Made by a program: the position numbers and the translations under genes. A model generated the notes under the pieces. The model was not told where the DNA came from, did not search any database, and was given only the letters and a program-made list of their open reading frames with translations. Below, one piece after another: positions 46,401 through 55,249 of a stretch of 64,000 nucleotides of DNA; the first letter of the stretch is position 1, and the number at the start of each line of letters is the position of its first letter. The stretch comes from Phymorhynchus buccinoides (lineage: Eukaryota; Mollusca; Gastropoda; Neogastropoda; Raphitomidae): NCBI GenBank assembly GCA_017654935.2, contig CM065687.1, forward strand, positions 26,463,446 to 26,527,445, written 5' to 3'.

Positions 46401-46771
46401 CCTTCGGACCTCGACCAAACGGCATCAAAAAATGATAAATCAAATTGTGGATAGTGGATACTAAATCAGTAAATGGAAGAACATGATCACTGACCAAAAG
46501 CGGATGGAATTGGGGTGAGTGCAATATATTTAATTACCAGTTATCAATGATGATATCTCGATCATAAATTCAGGGACATAGTCTTAAAATACTTACACTT
46601 GCTGACGAGTTTCTGGGCAGCTGAAGGTCCCAACTTCTGCAAAGTCTGGTAGACGAGAAACTTGTTGGTCTCGACAGAAAACCTCAGGTTTTCGGTCTGG
46701 CAGGCCTTCTGAAGCCCCACAACATCCGACAAGCACCGTACATTTGCCGCTTCCATGAACTCCTCCTCCAT
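25300..46771 (-). CDS. SUV39H: SUV39H-type histone H3K9 methyltransferase (gene span, five exons, 3' end missing)
   Basis: This gene encodes a nuclear enzyme that trimethylates histone H3 lysine 9 using S-adenosylmethionine and reads the mark through its chromodomain. The exons are 46771-46597, 45182-45103, 41723-40842, 38904-38752 and 25429-25300. Phases agree at every junction and all introns are GT-AG, giving 473 codons plus one base. Residues 1-58 form an N-terminal segment and about 73-125 the chromodomain (cage residues Y73, W94, W97). About 285-335 is the cysteine-rich pre-SET and about 344-473 the SET domain. The post-SET exon with its zinc-binding cysteines is not found; it should lie beyond the satellite, R2 and the gap. 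Already 473 aa, it exceeds human SUV39H1 (412 aa). The 13.3-kb intron 4 holds a complete retrotransposon. Confidence 0.92.
25430..28801. other. SUV39H intron 4 sequence, right arm, proximal part
   Basis: Mirror of 1755-5143. It holds CT-rich simple sequence (27836-27860, 28180-28220), C runs (about 27972-27990), a G run (28747-28761) and the imperfect inverted repeat near 27170-27280. No coding signal is visible. Confidence 0.7.
28802..29166. mobile_element. MITE-like derivative of the DIRS-like family, right arm
   Basis: This 365-bp element has long inverted termini (28802-28860 and 29110-29166), beginning AATGATTTTAGTTAATATAA. Bases 28845-29026 match 34944-35122 inverted, which is the 5' untranslated region of the full element, almost without change. 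The remainder (about 29027-29108) is only weakly like that element's 3' tail. It has no ORF and abuts the full element at 29167, tail to tail. Confidence 0.8.
29167..29207. repeat. left inverted terminus of R1
   Basis: 41 bp starting CAATCTATTCTATCATGTTA, exact reverse complement of 35102-35142. Confidence 0.9.
29425..30505 (-). CDS. tyrosine recombinase of DIRS-like element R1
   Basis: Same 359-aa protein as at 51-1130, with R165, H295/R298, W321 and Y331. It would insert the element's circular cDNA into the genome. The ATG at 30505 lies inside the end of the RT/RNase H ORF, so the two overlap by about 62 bases in different frames. The recombinase frame is open for a further 2 kb upstream, so the start is not certain, and translation may be by re-initiation or frameshift. 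No stops or frameshifts are present, so an active enzyme is plausible. Confidence 0.9.
30444..32390 (-). CDS. reverse transcriptase / RNase H polyprotein of R1
   Basis: The ORF of 648 aa copies element RNA into DNA and removes the RNA strand. RT occupies about residues 85-270: [20 protein letters not shown], motif [12 protein letters not shown] (D145), [13 protein letters not shown], and motif C YLDD (209-212). RNase H occupies about 370-485, with D375 in HTDAS, E407 in LLEMEA, D432 in CGDNTTA and D483 in LADQLSR. The C-terminal part (about 500-600; VDLFATKYN, then [13 protein letters not shown]) is the extension usual in DIRS and Ngaro proteins. It starts 15 bases after the gag-like stop and overlaps the recombinase at its 3' end. 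All catalytic acidic residues are present and the frame is intact. Confidence 0.92.
   Translation of the reverse strand: MGDSGASTDSSVGSLLKCFSAWEHLVESPWVRQVVRVGFRFPFSREPPLSAQPISFPPPQDQSKFEAIDKEVAALCQKGAIVQIVPTEPGFYSRLFVVPKKSGEFRPVLDLSPLNKFIRTDKFKMETATSIRLSILPNDWATSIDLRDAYFHVGIHPSRQRFLRFVWKHKTYQFVALPFGLSPAPWIFSRITKELVRLARSQAIRLHVYLDDWLLLAASQALCLSQTDTLVRLSRTLGFRIHDGKSELTPSTSFSYLGMKFNTERFSVQPSETRVKAIFEIVSTFRLRTSLSARQLLRLLGLMESVADLLPLARVHKRPLQRLLSQRKLSQMPLEQLVSLGDWFLDSTEQWMNLEWLNSSVPIRPMQQQQFLHTDASTTGWGAHLDRVEVSGQWTSAEKDCHINLLEMEAVARALKSFALLLSGKWVTVCGDNTTALSYLRRQGGTRSPALSMKAEGILLWAQSRKIVLSVEYIPGKLNVLADQLSRKGQLLPTEWTVAHRSLLPLWHLWGKPHVDLFATKYNCRLPLYVSPMRDPQALARNAFSISWTGMSTYAYPPTSLLTKVLEKYCRDRPRLIVIAPFWETSPWFPELESLSHVPSVPLRLTRDTLLQPRSGVGHANPQLFQLTAWLLCGPGCEHDSYQTKLLT
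32405..34715 (-). pseudogene. gag-like ORF of R1, one homopolymer frameshift
   Basis: The ATG at 34715 opens [14 protein letters not shown] with Ser-rich and Lys-rich stretches. The frame is lost at a 15-G run (34524-34538 on +, poly-Pro on the coding strand). It continues in another frame ([12 protein letters not shown] onward) to the stop at 32405, so a total near 770 aa is implied. It is low-complexity at first, then Asp/Glu/Arg-rich, with an Arg-rich C-terminus ([17 protein letters not shown]). No CCHC knuckle is seen. By position it is the capsid-like protein of the element. The shift may be a sequencing error in the homopolymer or real decay. Confidence 0.65.
34716..35101 (-). promoter_or_regulatory. 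5' untranslated region of R1, presumed promoter
   Basis: About 390 bp between the terminus and the gag-like ATG. It is conserved across all copies and shared in part with the small elements. It contains an internal inverted repeat, CTAGTCTTAACAAGACTAG (about 35034-35052), and a TGACGTAG motif (about 34970). The promoter role is inferred from position only. Confidence 0.45.
35102..35142. repeat. right inverted terminus of R1
   Basis: 41 bp ending GATAGAATAGATTG, exact reverse complement of 29167-29207. Confidence 0.9.
35143..37021. other. SUV39H intron 4, distal part
   Basis: CT-rich start (35150-35250), short CA runs (36018-36036, 36290-36380), otherwise AT-rich. The sequence ATTACTGTAACCGGAAAAATAGCC and its neighbours (35380-35480) form a short local duplication (TAAATTACNGTNACCGG). 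I see no gene here. Confidence 0.55.
37022..37330 (+). repeat. SINE-like family 1 copy
   Basis: About 310 bp, colinear with 57913-58216: GCCTTGGCA head, GTGTCAGACCA, ATGACAAG, GGAGTGTGGCTGCCCAC, CGGGGTAATCAAAAACGG, CCCTGGAGTC and a short AACA-type tail. I did not find convincing tRNA A/B boxes. Confidence 0.75.
37331..38060. repeat. AAGGTCA-rich dispersed repeat
   Basis: Contains many AAGGTCA half-sites, often paired (CAAGGTCAAGGTCA at about 37913-37940). It also has the text pattern of the repeats at 51897-53330: 'ATACACCACCAC..AAAATTTGAAG', 'GAGATACAGCT' and 'GGGCGAACAGACACAC'. Confidence 0.65.
38061..38751. other. intronic sequence, no gene
   Basis: AT-rich with no coding signal. The GTGCCGCTAGCTACTGTAAG stretch near 38600 resembles GTGCCGCTAGCTACTTACAG near 4391 (and its right-arm mirror), so it is part of a dispersed repeat. 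Confidence 0.5.
38752..38904 (-). CDS. SUV39H: SUV39H exon 4 (SET domain core)
   Basis: The 153-bp exon (51 codons, phase 0) lies between acceptor GTTCAG and donor TCT/GTAAGT. It encodes [17 protein letters not shown], then TYLFDLDYN and [14 protein letters not shown], the diagnostic SUV39 SET core. NHS continues with CEPN in exon 5. A pogo-like MITE begins only 26 bp upstream of the acceptor. Confidence 0.95.
38931..39697. mobile_element. pogo/Tigger-like MITE with nested insertions
   Basis: Terminus CAGTGGAACCTCCCTTGTAA and its complement (TTATAAGGGAGGTTCCACTG) are flanked on both sides by TA (38929-38930, 39698-39699), the expected target duplication. Compared with 15373-15547 it is interrupted twice. 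A foreign segment occupies about 39003-39276, with inverted ends near GGGTGCAAC/GTTGCACCC. A SINE-like family 2 copy follows at 39293-39618. It lies 26 bp from the exon 4 acceptor. Confidence 0.75.
39293..39618 (-). repeat. SINE-like family 2 copy with 9-bp target duplication
   Basis: Flanked by TTGTAAGTA at 39284-39292 and 39619-39627. On the minus strand it ends in a GAAGAAGAT-like tail. It is colinear with 61545-61927. Confidence 0.8.
39700..40841. other. SUV39H intron 3, no gene
   Basis: No exon is seen. A weak inverted repeat at about 40600-40790 (arms like CTACACACATACGATT and the complement of AATCGTATGGGGATGCGATG) may be an old MITE. Confidence 0.4.
40842..41723 (-). CDS. SUV39H: SUV39H exon 3 (chromodomain end, linker, pre-SET, SET start)
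   Basis: The 882-bp exon (294 codons, phase 0 at both ends) lies between acceptor TTCCAG and donor GAG/GTCAGT. It begins [12 protein letters not shown], completing the chromodomain, and ends with [11 protein letters not shown] of the SET N-terminal part. The pre-SET region contains GCECESC, SCCGTAC and [11 protein letters not shown], ten cysteines in all, of which nine would bind the triangular Zn3Cys9 cluster. GRGWGVKTL is the SAM-contacting GWG motif. The linker is basic (KRSLPK, TKRRKV) and may carry a nuclear localisation signal. The long antisense frame over it is a shadow. Confidence 0.95.
41986..42155. repeat. hairpin MITE-like inverted repeat in intron 2
   Basis: Outer arms TTTCCCTATTAACACCCT and AGGGAGTGTTAATAAGGAA surround a near-perfect inner hairpin. 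That hairpin has AGTAGTTCAGATATGAA at 42031-42047 pairing with TTCATATCTGAACTACT at 42075-42091, extended by GGGGAAAAAT/ATTTTTTCC. Confidence 0.6.
42514..44608. repeat. 71-bp satellite array (about 23 units), interrupted by a hairpin element
   Basis: The unit contains GAATGCCTGTTAAGAAAATG, AACAAAGTCCA and TTTTAGGCATGCATTCCTGT. A 68-bp variant lacks one GAA, and CCATTG/CCACTG variants cluster. The first unit (from 42514) is split by the element 42544-42944. It lies in SUV39H intron 2. Confidence 0.92.
42544..42944. mobile_element. 401-bp hairpin DNA element with telomere-like motifs
   Basis: Long inverted arms (about 42544-42703 and 42780-42944, terminus GGTAAAGG / AGTAAAGG) surround a short loop. 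An exact 8-bp direct repeat GAAAATTT (42536-42543 and 42945-42952) flanks it, consistent with a hAT-type target duplication. The arms end internally in CCCTAACCCTAACCC (42669-42702) and TAGGGTTAGGG (42780-42817). It has no ORF, so it is non-autonomous. Confidence 0.8.
44609..45102. other. intron 2 remainder
   Basis: Holds a 21-bp G run (44937-44957) and otherwise AT-rich sequence. No gene is seen. Confidence 0.6.
45103..45182 (-). CDS. SUV39H: SUV39H exon 2 (start of chromodomain)
   Basis: The 80-bp exon lies between acceptor TTTCAG and donor GTGAGT. It encodes [20 protein letters not shown] and then DHADDD. The YEVEDILDH stretch is the first chromodomain strand with the first aromatic cage residue. 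It joins in phase 0 to [12 protein letters not shown] of exon 3. Confidence 0.85.
45423..45600 (-). repeat. SINE-like family 2, partial copy
   Basis: CGTTCCCAGGCCATATGACC, TGTCCGGTTTTCAGTTTTAA and the GATTTCGTAGGAGCTCAAAA stretch match 61555-61690. A degenerate GCAGTAGGAATTCGCACAGTA-type repeat (about 45600-45680) follows. Confidence 0.65.
45960..46365 (-). pseudogene. LINE (jockey/CR1-type) RT C-terminal fragment, frameshifted
   Basis: Two minus-strand frames (46418-46221 then 46215-46009) carry the C-terminal tail typical of non-LTR retrotransposon proteins: [13 protein letters not shown], then a [23 protein letters not shown] stretch and [12 protein letters not shown] stop follows at 46009. 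It is 5'-truncated, as usual for LINE insertions, and lies in SUV39H intron 1. Confidence 0.75.
46597..46771 (-). CDS. SUV39H: SUV39H exon 1 (N-terminal segment)
   Basis: ATG at 46771 is preceded by an in-frame TGA ten bases upstream. The 58 codons start [19 protein letters not shown]. The donor is AAGT/GTAAGT at 46597/46596, leaving phase 1, which matches exon 2. The C..L..LQ..C...L pattern resembles the N-terminus of vertebrate SUV39H2. A possible AG just before the ATG means an upstream non-coding exon cannot be excluded. Confidence 0.75.
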
Positions 46772-47146
46772 CCTTGAAGATCAAAACAAATAGTTGCCTT
46801 TTAAATTCTCAATCAATGTTGGTACAAAAATTCGACCACACGGCTTCCTTTTTGGAGGCTAGCGCTTGTACGTAGTGCACGTTTGATTGGCTAAAGGCTG
46901 ATTATCAGGGGAGAAAACTACCTCTGCCTGGCATAATTTCCCGCCATCTCGGTGGCTGAATGACCTCCCCACCCCCTCCCCCTTCTTCCCCAATACACAG
47001 TAATAATAATAATAGTGAATCATTTATATAGCGCATTCCTCCACCAATGTGGAGCTCTATGCGCTTAACAACAACAAAAATTAAAAGCAACAAATTCAAC
47101 AACAAAACGAAATAATCGCTAACGCACATGCAAATAGGCATACTAT
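46772..47146. other. upstream of SUV39H exon 1
   Basis: Presumed promoter side of SUV39H, with no recognisable TATA box. The part 46990-47090 (ATTATTATTATTACTG and a GCGCTATATAAATG pattern on the minus strand) is the 3' tail typical of a dispersed retroposon. Confidence 0.45.
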
Positions 47147-47147
47147 G

Positions 47148-47919
47148 GGGCGCCGACGTGCTAAAAGACCAGTTAACGACTTAACTGGCATTACTTTTCC
47201 GCAAATATGGCTGATGATCGTTTTGCACGTGCCAATTTGCCTGAAGTTGCATCTGTAATAGATGCAGCAAAACGTGTGCTCCGTTGCGTTAATGTAGAGC
47301 CTAGGCCGTCTCAAAAAGATATGCTTCTAAAGTTGCAGCAAGATTTGACTACCATACGTTCATTGGACAGCAATTCAACCTAATGGATACAATCTATTCA
47401 CTAACTCATAAGAAACGGACAATGATATATTTATACTATTTGATGCTATTTGGGGATTATTTCAGCTACTAAAACGTATTTGGAGCAATTTCTGGGGAAA
47501 GATTGCTGATCTGCAGTATCCAATGGGATTTCGTGTTACAAAAACAAGTTAACTAGTTCAACCATAATAAAATGTATCGGGCTCAAACGTGATAAAATAC
47601 CAGTTAACTACTTAAGTGGACTTTCTTCTTCCCAAAACGTGATAAAATACCAGTTAACTACTTAAGTGGACTTTCTTTTCAATTTCCGCTTCCGGTCAGT
47701 TAACTGCTTAAGTGGCATTTTATCATGGTTGAACTAGTTAACATTGCGTGTTACAAAACCTTCAGAAAATAATCCCCTCTAAAACGGAAAAAAACTTCGA
47801 AATGTCAGTTAACTAGTTAACTTGTATAAGCGATTTCCGCTTCCGGTAAGTTAAGTACTTAACTGGAATAGTAATGCCAGTTAAGTAGTTAACTGGTCTT
47901 TTAGCACGTCGGCGCCCCA
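47148..47919. repeat. foldback-like element A with 49-bp inverted ends
   Basis: Ends 47148-47196 (GGGGCGCCGACGTGCTAAAA) and 47871-47919 are inverted copies with one visible difference. They enclose a 58-codon ORF (47207-47383) and one arm of a second inverted repeat. The palindromes AGTTAACTAGTTAACT and AGTTAAGTACTTAACT lie inside. Confidence 0.75.
47207..47383 (+). CDS. 58-aa ORF inside foldback-like element A, unknown
   Basis: ATG 47207 to TAA 47383 begins MADDRFARANLPEVASVIDA and ends TIRSLDSNST. It is hydrophilic and probably helical, with no membrane segment or motif I recognise. Its position between the inverted ends makes it either a vestige of an element-encoded protein or chance. 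A short ORF of this length can occur by chance, so I give low weight to it being translated. Confidence 0.3.
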   Translation: MADDRFARANLPEVASVIDAAKRVLRCVNVEPRPSQKDMLLKLQQDLTTIRSLDSNST

Positions 47920-48068
47920 TAAAAATGCCACTTAAGCAGTTAACTGACCGGAAGCGGAAATTGAAAAGAAAGTCCACTTAAGTAGTTAACTGGTATTTTA
48001 TCACGTTTTGGGAAGAAGAAAGTCCACTTAAGTAGTTAACTGGTATTTTATCACGTTTGAGCCCGATA
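47575..48068. repeat. foldback-like element B with 147-bp inverted ends, interleaved with A
   Basis: 47575-47721 (starting TATCGGGCTCAAACGTGATA) is the essentially perfect reverse complement of 47922-48068. Each arm contains a 50-bp direct duplication with the core CAGTTAACTACTTAAGTGG. The right arm begins two bases after the end of element A, so the inverted pairs interleave as A-B-A'-B'. Confidence 0.85.
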
Positions 48069-48102
48069 GCATACACATACACACCCCACCCACACATACA
48101 CG

Positions 48103-48369
<267 letters not shown>

Positions 48370-48463
48370 AAAGCTGACGTAGACATTGCAGTCAACACAC
48401 AGTGAAACTAATATGGGGGGAGGGGAGTGTGTGTGTGAGAATAGAGTCCAGAAGTAATGTGGC

Positions 48464-49230
48464 CTAAAGGTTGTGATGTAGCTTGAACAGGTGGGTCTTG
48501 AGAGCTGATTTGAAACATTGCAAGGACTGGATATGGCGGATTTCGCGTGGTAAGGAGTTCCAAACTGATGGGGCCGAAAAGGAAAAGGAGCGCTCACCAA
48601 ACATTTTTGTTCGTGTACTAGGAACACAGAGAATTTTGGAATCTGAAGATGACCGCAATTGCCTTGATGGAGTATAGACAGAAAGCATGTCAGAAATGTA
48701 GCTAGGGGCATTTCCAGAGAAATAAGAATGACATAGAGTGGAAATTTTGTAGTCAATACGTGCTTTGATGGAAAGCCAATGAAGGGATATCAGGAGTGGT
48801 TGAACATGATGATACTTAGAGACCTTGAGGACAAGTCTGGCAGCAGAGTTCTGGACTTTTTGAAGCTTGTCAATGAGGTGTTGGGGGCAGCCATACAAGA
48901 GTGAATTACAATAATCTAGTTTAGAGAGAACAAAAGCGCAGACTAGTATTTTAGTAGTATCTATAGACAGGAGATGGCGAATCGTACCAATGGCAATGCG
49001 ACGCAGCTCACAGTATGCTGACCGACAGATAGTTTGAACTTGTGAGTCAACACTCATATCTTGAGAGATGTGGAAGCCAAGATTTCTAGCAGAAGGAGAA
49101 AAAGGTATTTGAGTGTCACAGACAGAGATGGAATCAGGCTTTGGGTACGAAAGTTTTCTAGATGGAGAGTGGATGAACAAGGCCTCCGTTTTGTCGTCAT
49201 TCAGCTTCAGTACAGTGGCGTAGGAACAGG
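48464..49230 (-). pseudogene. LINE reverse transcriptase C-terminal fragment
   Basis: A minus-strand open frame carries the RT thumb and C-terminal region of a CR1/jockey-like non-LTR element. Markers are LKLNDDKTEALFI, ARNLGFHISQDMS, FVLSKLDYCNSLLYG, LQKVQNSAARLV, and near the end FGERSFSFSAPSVWNSLP followed by FKSALKTHLF. The homology begins near 49200; the first 20-25 residues of the frame come from unrelated poly-Pro/Gly sequence. It is 5'-truncated, lacking the YxDD palm and the endonuclease. The frame is otherwise intact, suggesting a fairly recent insertion. Confidence 0.85.
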
Positions 49231-49307
49231 GGAGGGGGGGAACTGCCCCCCCCCCCCCATCCCCTAGCTTAGAGGGGGGGGGGGCAGACATGTCTTCCTC
49301 CCCCACA

Positions 49308-51439
<2,132 letters not shown>

Positions 51440-51440
<1 letters not shown>

Positions 51441-51760
51441 GGTCACAGTGTCCATTCAGGTGCTTCCAGACTCTGGCTGCGAAACTCTCTGGAGTTCTGG
51501 CCTCCACTGTTGATGTAGGCAAGGTGTCGCGTTATACTCCCTGATTGTCCGGGGAAAGAAGGAACTCTGGCGAGTGGCCTCTTCGCTGCCGCTCTGGCTG
51601 AGGTAAGAGCTTGCTCCCCTGTTAACACTCACCATGCCTTTGAGCATTTTGAAGAGCATGGTGAGTCTGGTGGTCTGTCGGTGTTGCTGCAGCGAGTTCC
51701 ATCCCACTCTCTGGAGCATGTCGGTGACGCTGGCTGTTCTATTAAACATCTGTCTTCAAC
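51440..51760 (-). pseudogene. LINE C-terminal fragment, frameshifted
   Basis: The minus strand reads RTASVTDMLQRVGWNSLQQ, TTRLTMLFKMLKGMV and FFPRTIREYNA, the usual jockey/CR1-type tail, broken after REYNA by a frameshift. It is similar in kind to 45960-46365 but a different copy. Confidence 0.7.
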
Positions 51761-51896
51761 ATCTTCCTACGCAACTGATACAAATACACGACAACATACT
51801 CTGTTTCAGAGGCAGATGGGGGATTTCTTTTTTATATAGCCACCCCCCCCCCCCCTCCCTCCAGGCTGCCTAAAGAAAAGTAAAATGAAATAAAAC

Positions 51897-53330
51897 AAGG
51901 GCGTCGCCGAGCGGCAGACATGTCCGTCACCAGCAATGCCACGCACTTGCGACACCCCGTAGAGTGTCACATCCTGACACAAAATTGGAAGGGATTCTGT
52001 CGTCTAGTTCACGAGATACAGCTTGAAGAAGAAACATATAGCGCAAAGAAGGAAATTTCGGTTTTCAAGGTCACACTTCAAGGTCAAGGTCAGCATGGTG
52101 ATAAGCCAAACCACCTTCATACCAAGTTTCAACATCCTATGTTGATCGGTGCCCGAGATATGGCTAAAAATAGATTTTCGGTTTTCAAGGTCGTACGTCA
52201 AGGTCAAGACGGCAAAATGGTTTGCGCCGATCTCTTCCTATTAAGGAGGCACACCTTCACACAAAATTTGACGCGATTCGGTCAAGCGGTTCGGGAGATA
52301 TCCTTGGGACAGACAGAAAAAAACACAAAAAAACAAACAAACAAACAAACAAACAAACAAAAATACAAACAAGGGCGTCGCCGAGCGGCAGACATGTCCG
52401 TCACCAGCAATGCCACGCACTTGCGACACCCCGTAGAGTGTCACATCCTGACACAAAATTGGAAGGGATTCTGTCTTCTAGTTCACGAGATACAGCTTGA
52501 AGAAGAAACATATAGCGCAAAGAAGGAAATTTCGGTTTTCAAGGTCACACTTCAAGGTCAAGATCAGCATGGTGATAATTTATGCTCGGATGTTTTCTTC
52601 TCTAGGGTATACAGTACCACACACAATCTGAAGCGCTTCTGTCAAGTACCAATGTGGAAAATATGGCTTAAAACCCAATGTGTAGACCCCTACCACTTTC
52701 AAGGCCTACGGATCGTCCGGACCGTGACCTTGACCTTGATCGGTATGCCACCATCAGAACGGGCATAAGCCAAAGTACCTTCATGCCAAATTTGAAGACT
52801 CTAACACTAACGGTGTGGGAGTTATGGCCCCTGAAAGATTTTCGGTTTTCAAGGTCGTACGCCAAGGTCAAGGTCACGACGGCAATATGGTTTGCGCGGA
52901 TGCCTTCCTCTCATGGTGACACACCAGCACACACAATTTGACGTGATTCTGTCAACCCGTTCGAAAGAAATCCTTGGGACAGACAGAAGGAGAAAAAAAA
53001 TGACCCTCCGATTTTCAGGCTCCAGCGATCTTTTTGACCTTGACCTTGGCCTTGATTGGTATGCCATCATCAGAACGGGCATAAGCCAAACCACCTTCAT
53101 ACCAAGTTTCAACATCCTATGTTGATCGGTGCCTGAGATATGGCTAAAAATAGATTTTCGGTTTTCAAGGTCGTACGTCAAGGTCAAGGTCACGACGGCA
53201 AAATGGTTTGCGCCGATCTCTTCCTATTAAGGAGGCACACCTTCACACAAAATTTGACGCGATTCGGTCAATATCCTTGGGACAGACAGAAAAAAACAAC
53301 AACAAAAAAACTAAAAAAACAAAATACAAA
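51897..53330. repeat. AAGGTCA-rich repeat block with 474-bp tandem duplication
   Basis: GGGCGTCGCCGAGCGGCAGA recurs at 51899 and 52373, giving a 474-bp period; the second unit diverges after about 52580. A third related stretch lies at 52700-53330. AAGGTCAAGGTCA pairs recur at about 52080, 52556, 52862 and 53200. Each segment ends in TCCTTGGGACAGACAG followed by A-rich sequence. Related to 37331-38060. Confidence 0.8.
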
Positions 53331-53727
53331 CCAGCCCATCGCAATAATCCGTCTTGGTGACAGACTAACCAGCCCATCGCAATAGTCCGTCTTGGTGACG
53401 GACTAAACATAAAGACATCATCTCTCTCTTTTAATAAGTTGGTACCCTTCATCAATCAACGTGGTAGGTCCTACTTGTTTGTCTTTAGCAGCTATATGGT
53501 GATGAAAACCAACTCCGTAGGGACCAAGATTCTGAATGTGTGAGAAAGTTTATATGCCGCCCATAGAAAGTTAGGGAACACTTATCAAAATCAGTATAAG
53601 AGTATACCCAAACGTGGGTAGGCCTATGTCCACCAGGATTTAGGTATTAGGGTACTTTTCCAGGGGGAACTGAAACTCGTCAGTGACCAGAACTAATGAT
53701 TCTGTTGACGTGTCCATCGTCCATGAT

Positions 53728-53728
<1 letters not shown>
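53331..53728. other. intergenic sequence with a short tandem duplication
   Basis: AACCAGCCCATCGCAATA followed by CCGTCTTGGTGAC is repeated twice at about 53329-53405. Nothing else is seen. Confidence 0.5.
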
Positions 53729-53813
<85 letters not shown>

Positions 53814-53825
53814 ACCCCCCCCCCC
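53729..53825. repeat. 97-bp C homopolymer with two A interruptions
   Basis: C from 53729 to 53825 except A at two positions. The minus strand is an equally long G tract. The length is unlikely to be exact. Confidence 0.9.
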
Positions 53826-55096
53826 AGGATATTGTGAGTGCGTATGAGTTGTGTGTGGATAAGGTGGGGTTGGGTGGGGGTCGATAAAATACCTTTTGTT
53901 TTTTTGCTTCAAGTTTGTTTTCTGTTTGTTCATGCATTGATATTTTTATATCCCTGATATGATGATGTGAGTGTCTATAGTGTGCATGTGGAGAAAGAGA
54001 GAGAGAGGGGGGGGGGGGGGGGTATGGAGGGCCGATGTGAGCATTTTGATTTTTACCTTAAATTGTGTGAATTAAAAAAACAATTCTGCTTCTTCTTAAT
54101 GTTTTCTTTTTTCTTGATATATTTTTTCAAAATAATTGTAAAGCACTTTGAGGACGGTTTTGTCCCCATCGAAGAGCGTTATAAAAGCTTTCTTTCTTAT
54201 TATTATTATGATGGCGAAAGTCATGTCCCGGTGAAAAGCTTTGTGAGCTGGAGTTAGAATGAGGCGCTTTGTTGGGTGACGAGCATAGAGCTGAACTTGT
54301 TGCAGGAGGCTTAACCCTGTCCGAGTGGAGTTGTTCTGTTGAGGTCTGCTGCTCTCCTTAGATGTTGCCTGATGTGGCTGGTCGAGTTATCTGATCAGCC
54401 AGGGGGTGTCTGGCAGGGTACTGGTTCACCCGTGTGGTGGTCTTTCTGGGCCTCCCTGACTGTCGCCTTTCCTGGGCTTGGCTGATGGTCTGGAACCGTT
54501 ATTTCAGACTAGTTATGACTGATCGGGGAGTTTGACCCAATTTCAGCACAGCTACCTCTCCACCAGCCATGCCAGGGCTCTCCCTAGATCTGAAAGGCTC
54601 ATTTTTCACTATACAACCATCGTGATTGCGATTGCACCATGCCATTGGTTAAAATTTTGATCTTTTGCCAGTTGTGCTCATCATCAAAGCTCCCGACTAC
54701 CATGTGCTGAGTACAGTTTTGCTCAATTCGTTCTGTGGAAAAAATGCTGATATGCTAAATCTGTACACTTTTGGGGGATTTGGGCACCTTTTCAACTGAC
54801 GTTTCCATAGCAACCAACAGCAAGCGCAAAACTTTCAAACATCAGTGTAAATAAGGCCATGTCCCTTAAGTATGTGACCGCAAAGTTTGGCGTTCCATTA
54901 CGAAGCGTTTTAAAGCTACAAGCAAATAACAAAAGCATGTGAGTTTTGTAAGTGTTCCCTAACTTTTTGTGGACAGCTTAGTTTTACCTTACAGCATAAG
55001 CAATTAGGGACAGTTGCTGGACTTTGGCAGGGGTCTGTAATTCCGAGTACTTTAACATGCTTGCCAAGTATTCATGACAGTTTAGAGCTGTTCATA
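53826..55096. other. intergenic sequence, no gene
   Basis: A G run (about 54008-54022). A retroposon-like tail at 54128-54215 has GTAAAGCACTTTGAGGACGG, then CGTTATAAAAGC and TTATTATTATTATGATG. No ORF I can support. Confidence 0.5.
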
Positions 55097-55249
55097 AAGG
55101 TATGTGTACACGTTAACATTATTCACAAAATATCACTATTTCCCCATGGCACCACAGTGAGTTGCAAGTCATATTATGAGTGGCCTAACATTGTTGCCAT
55201 GGGGAAATAGATGTATTTTGTGAATATTGTTAACATGTACACAGACCTT
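55097..55249. mobile_element. hairpin MITE, 55-bp arms
   Basis: Arms 55097-55151 (AAGGTATGTGTACACGTTAA to CCCCATGGCA) and 55195-55249 pair with a few mismatches around a 43-base loop. TA lies at both outer edges. Confidence 0.7.

Noticed and set aside
51897..52768. 282-codon ORF over the AAGGTCA repeats
   Set aside because: It spans the 474-bp tandem duplication and repeats itself; no protein family features.
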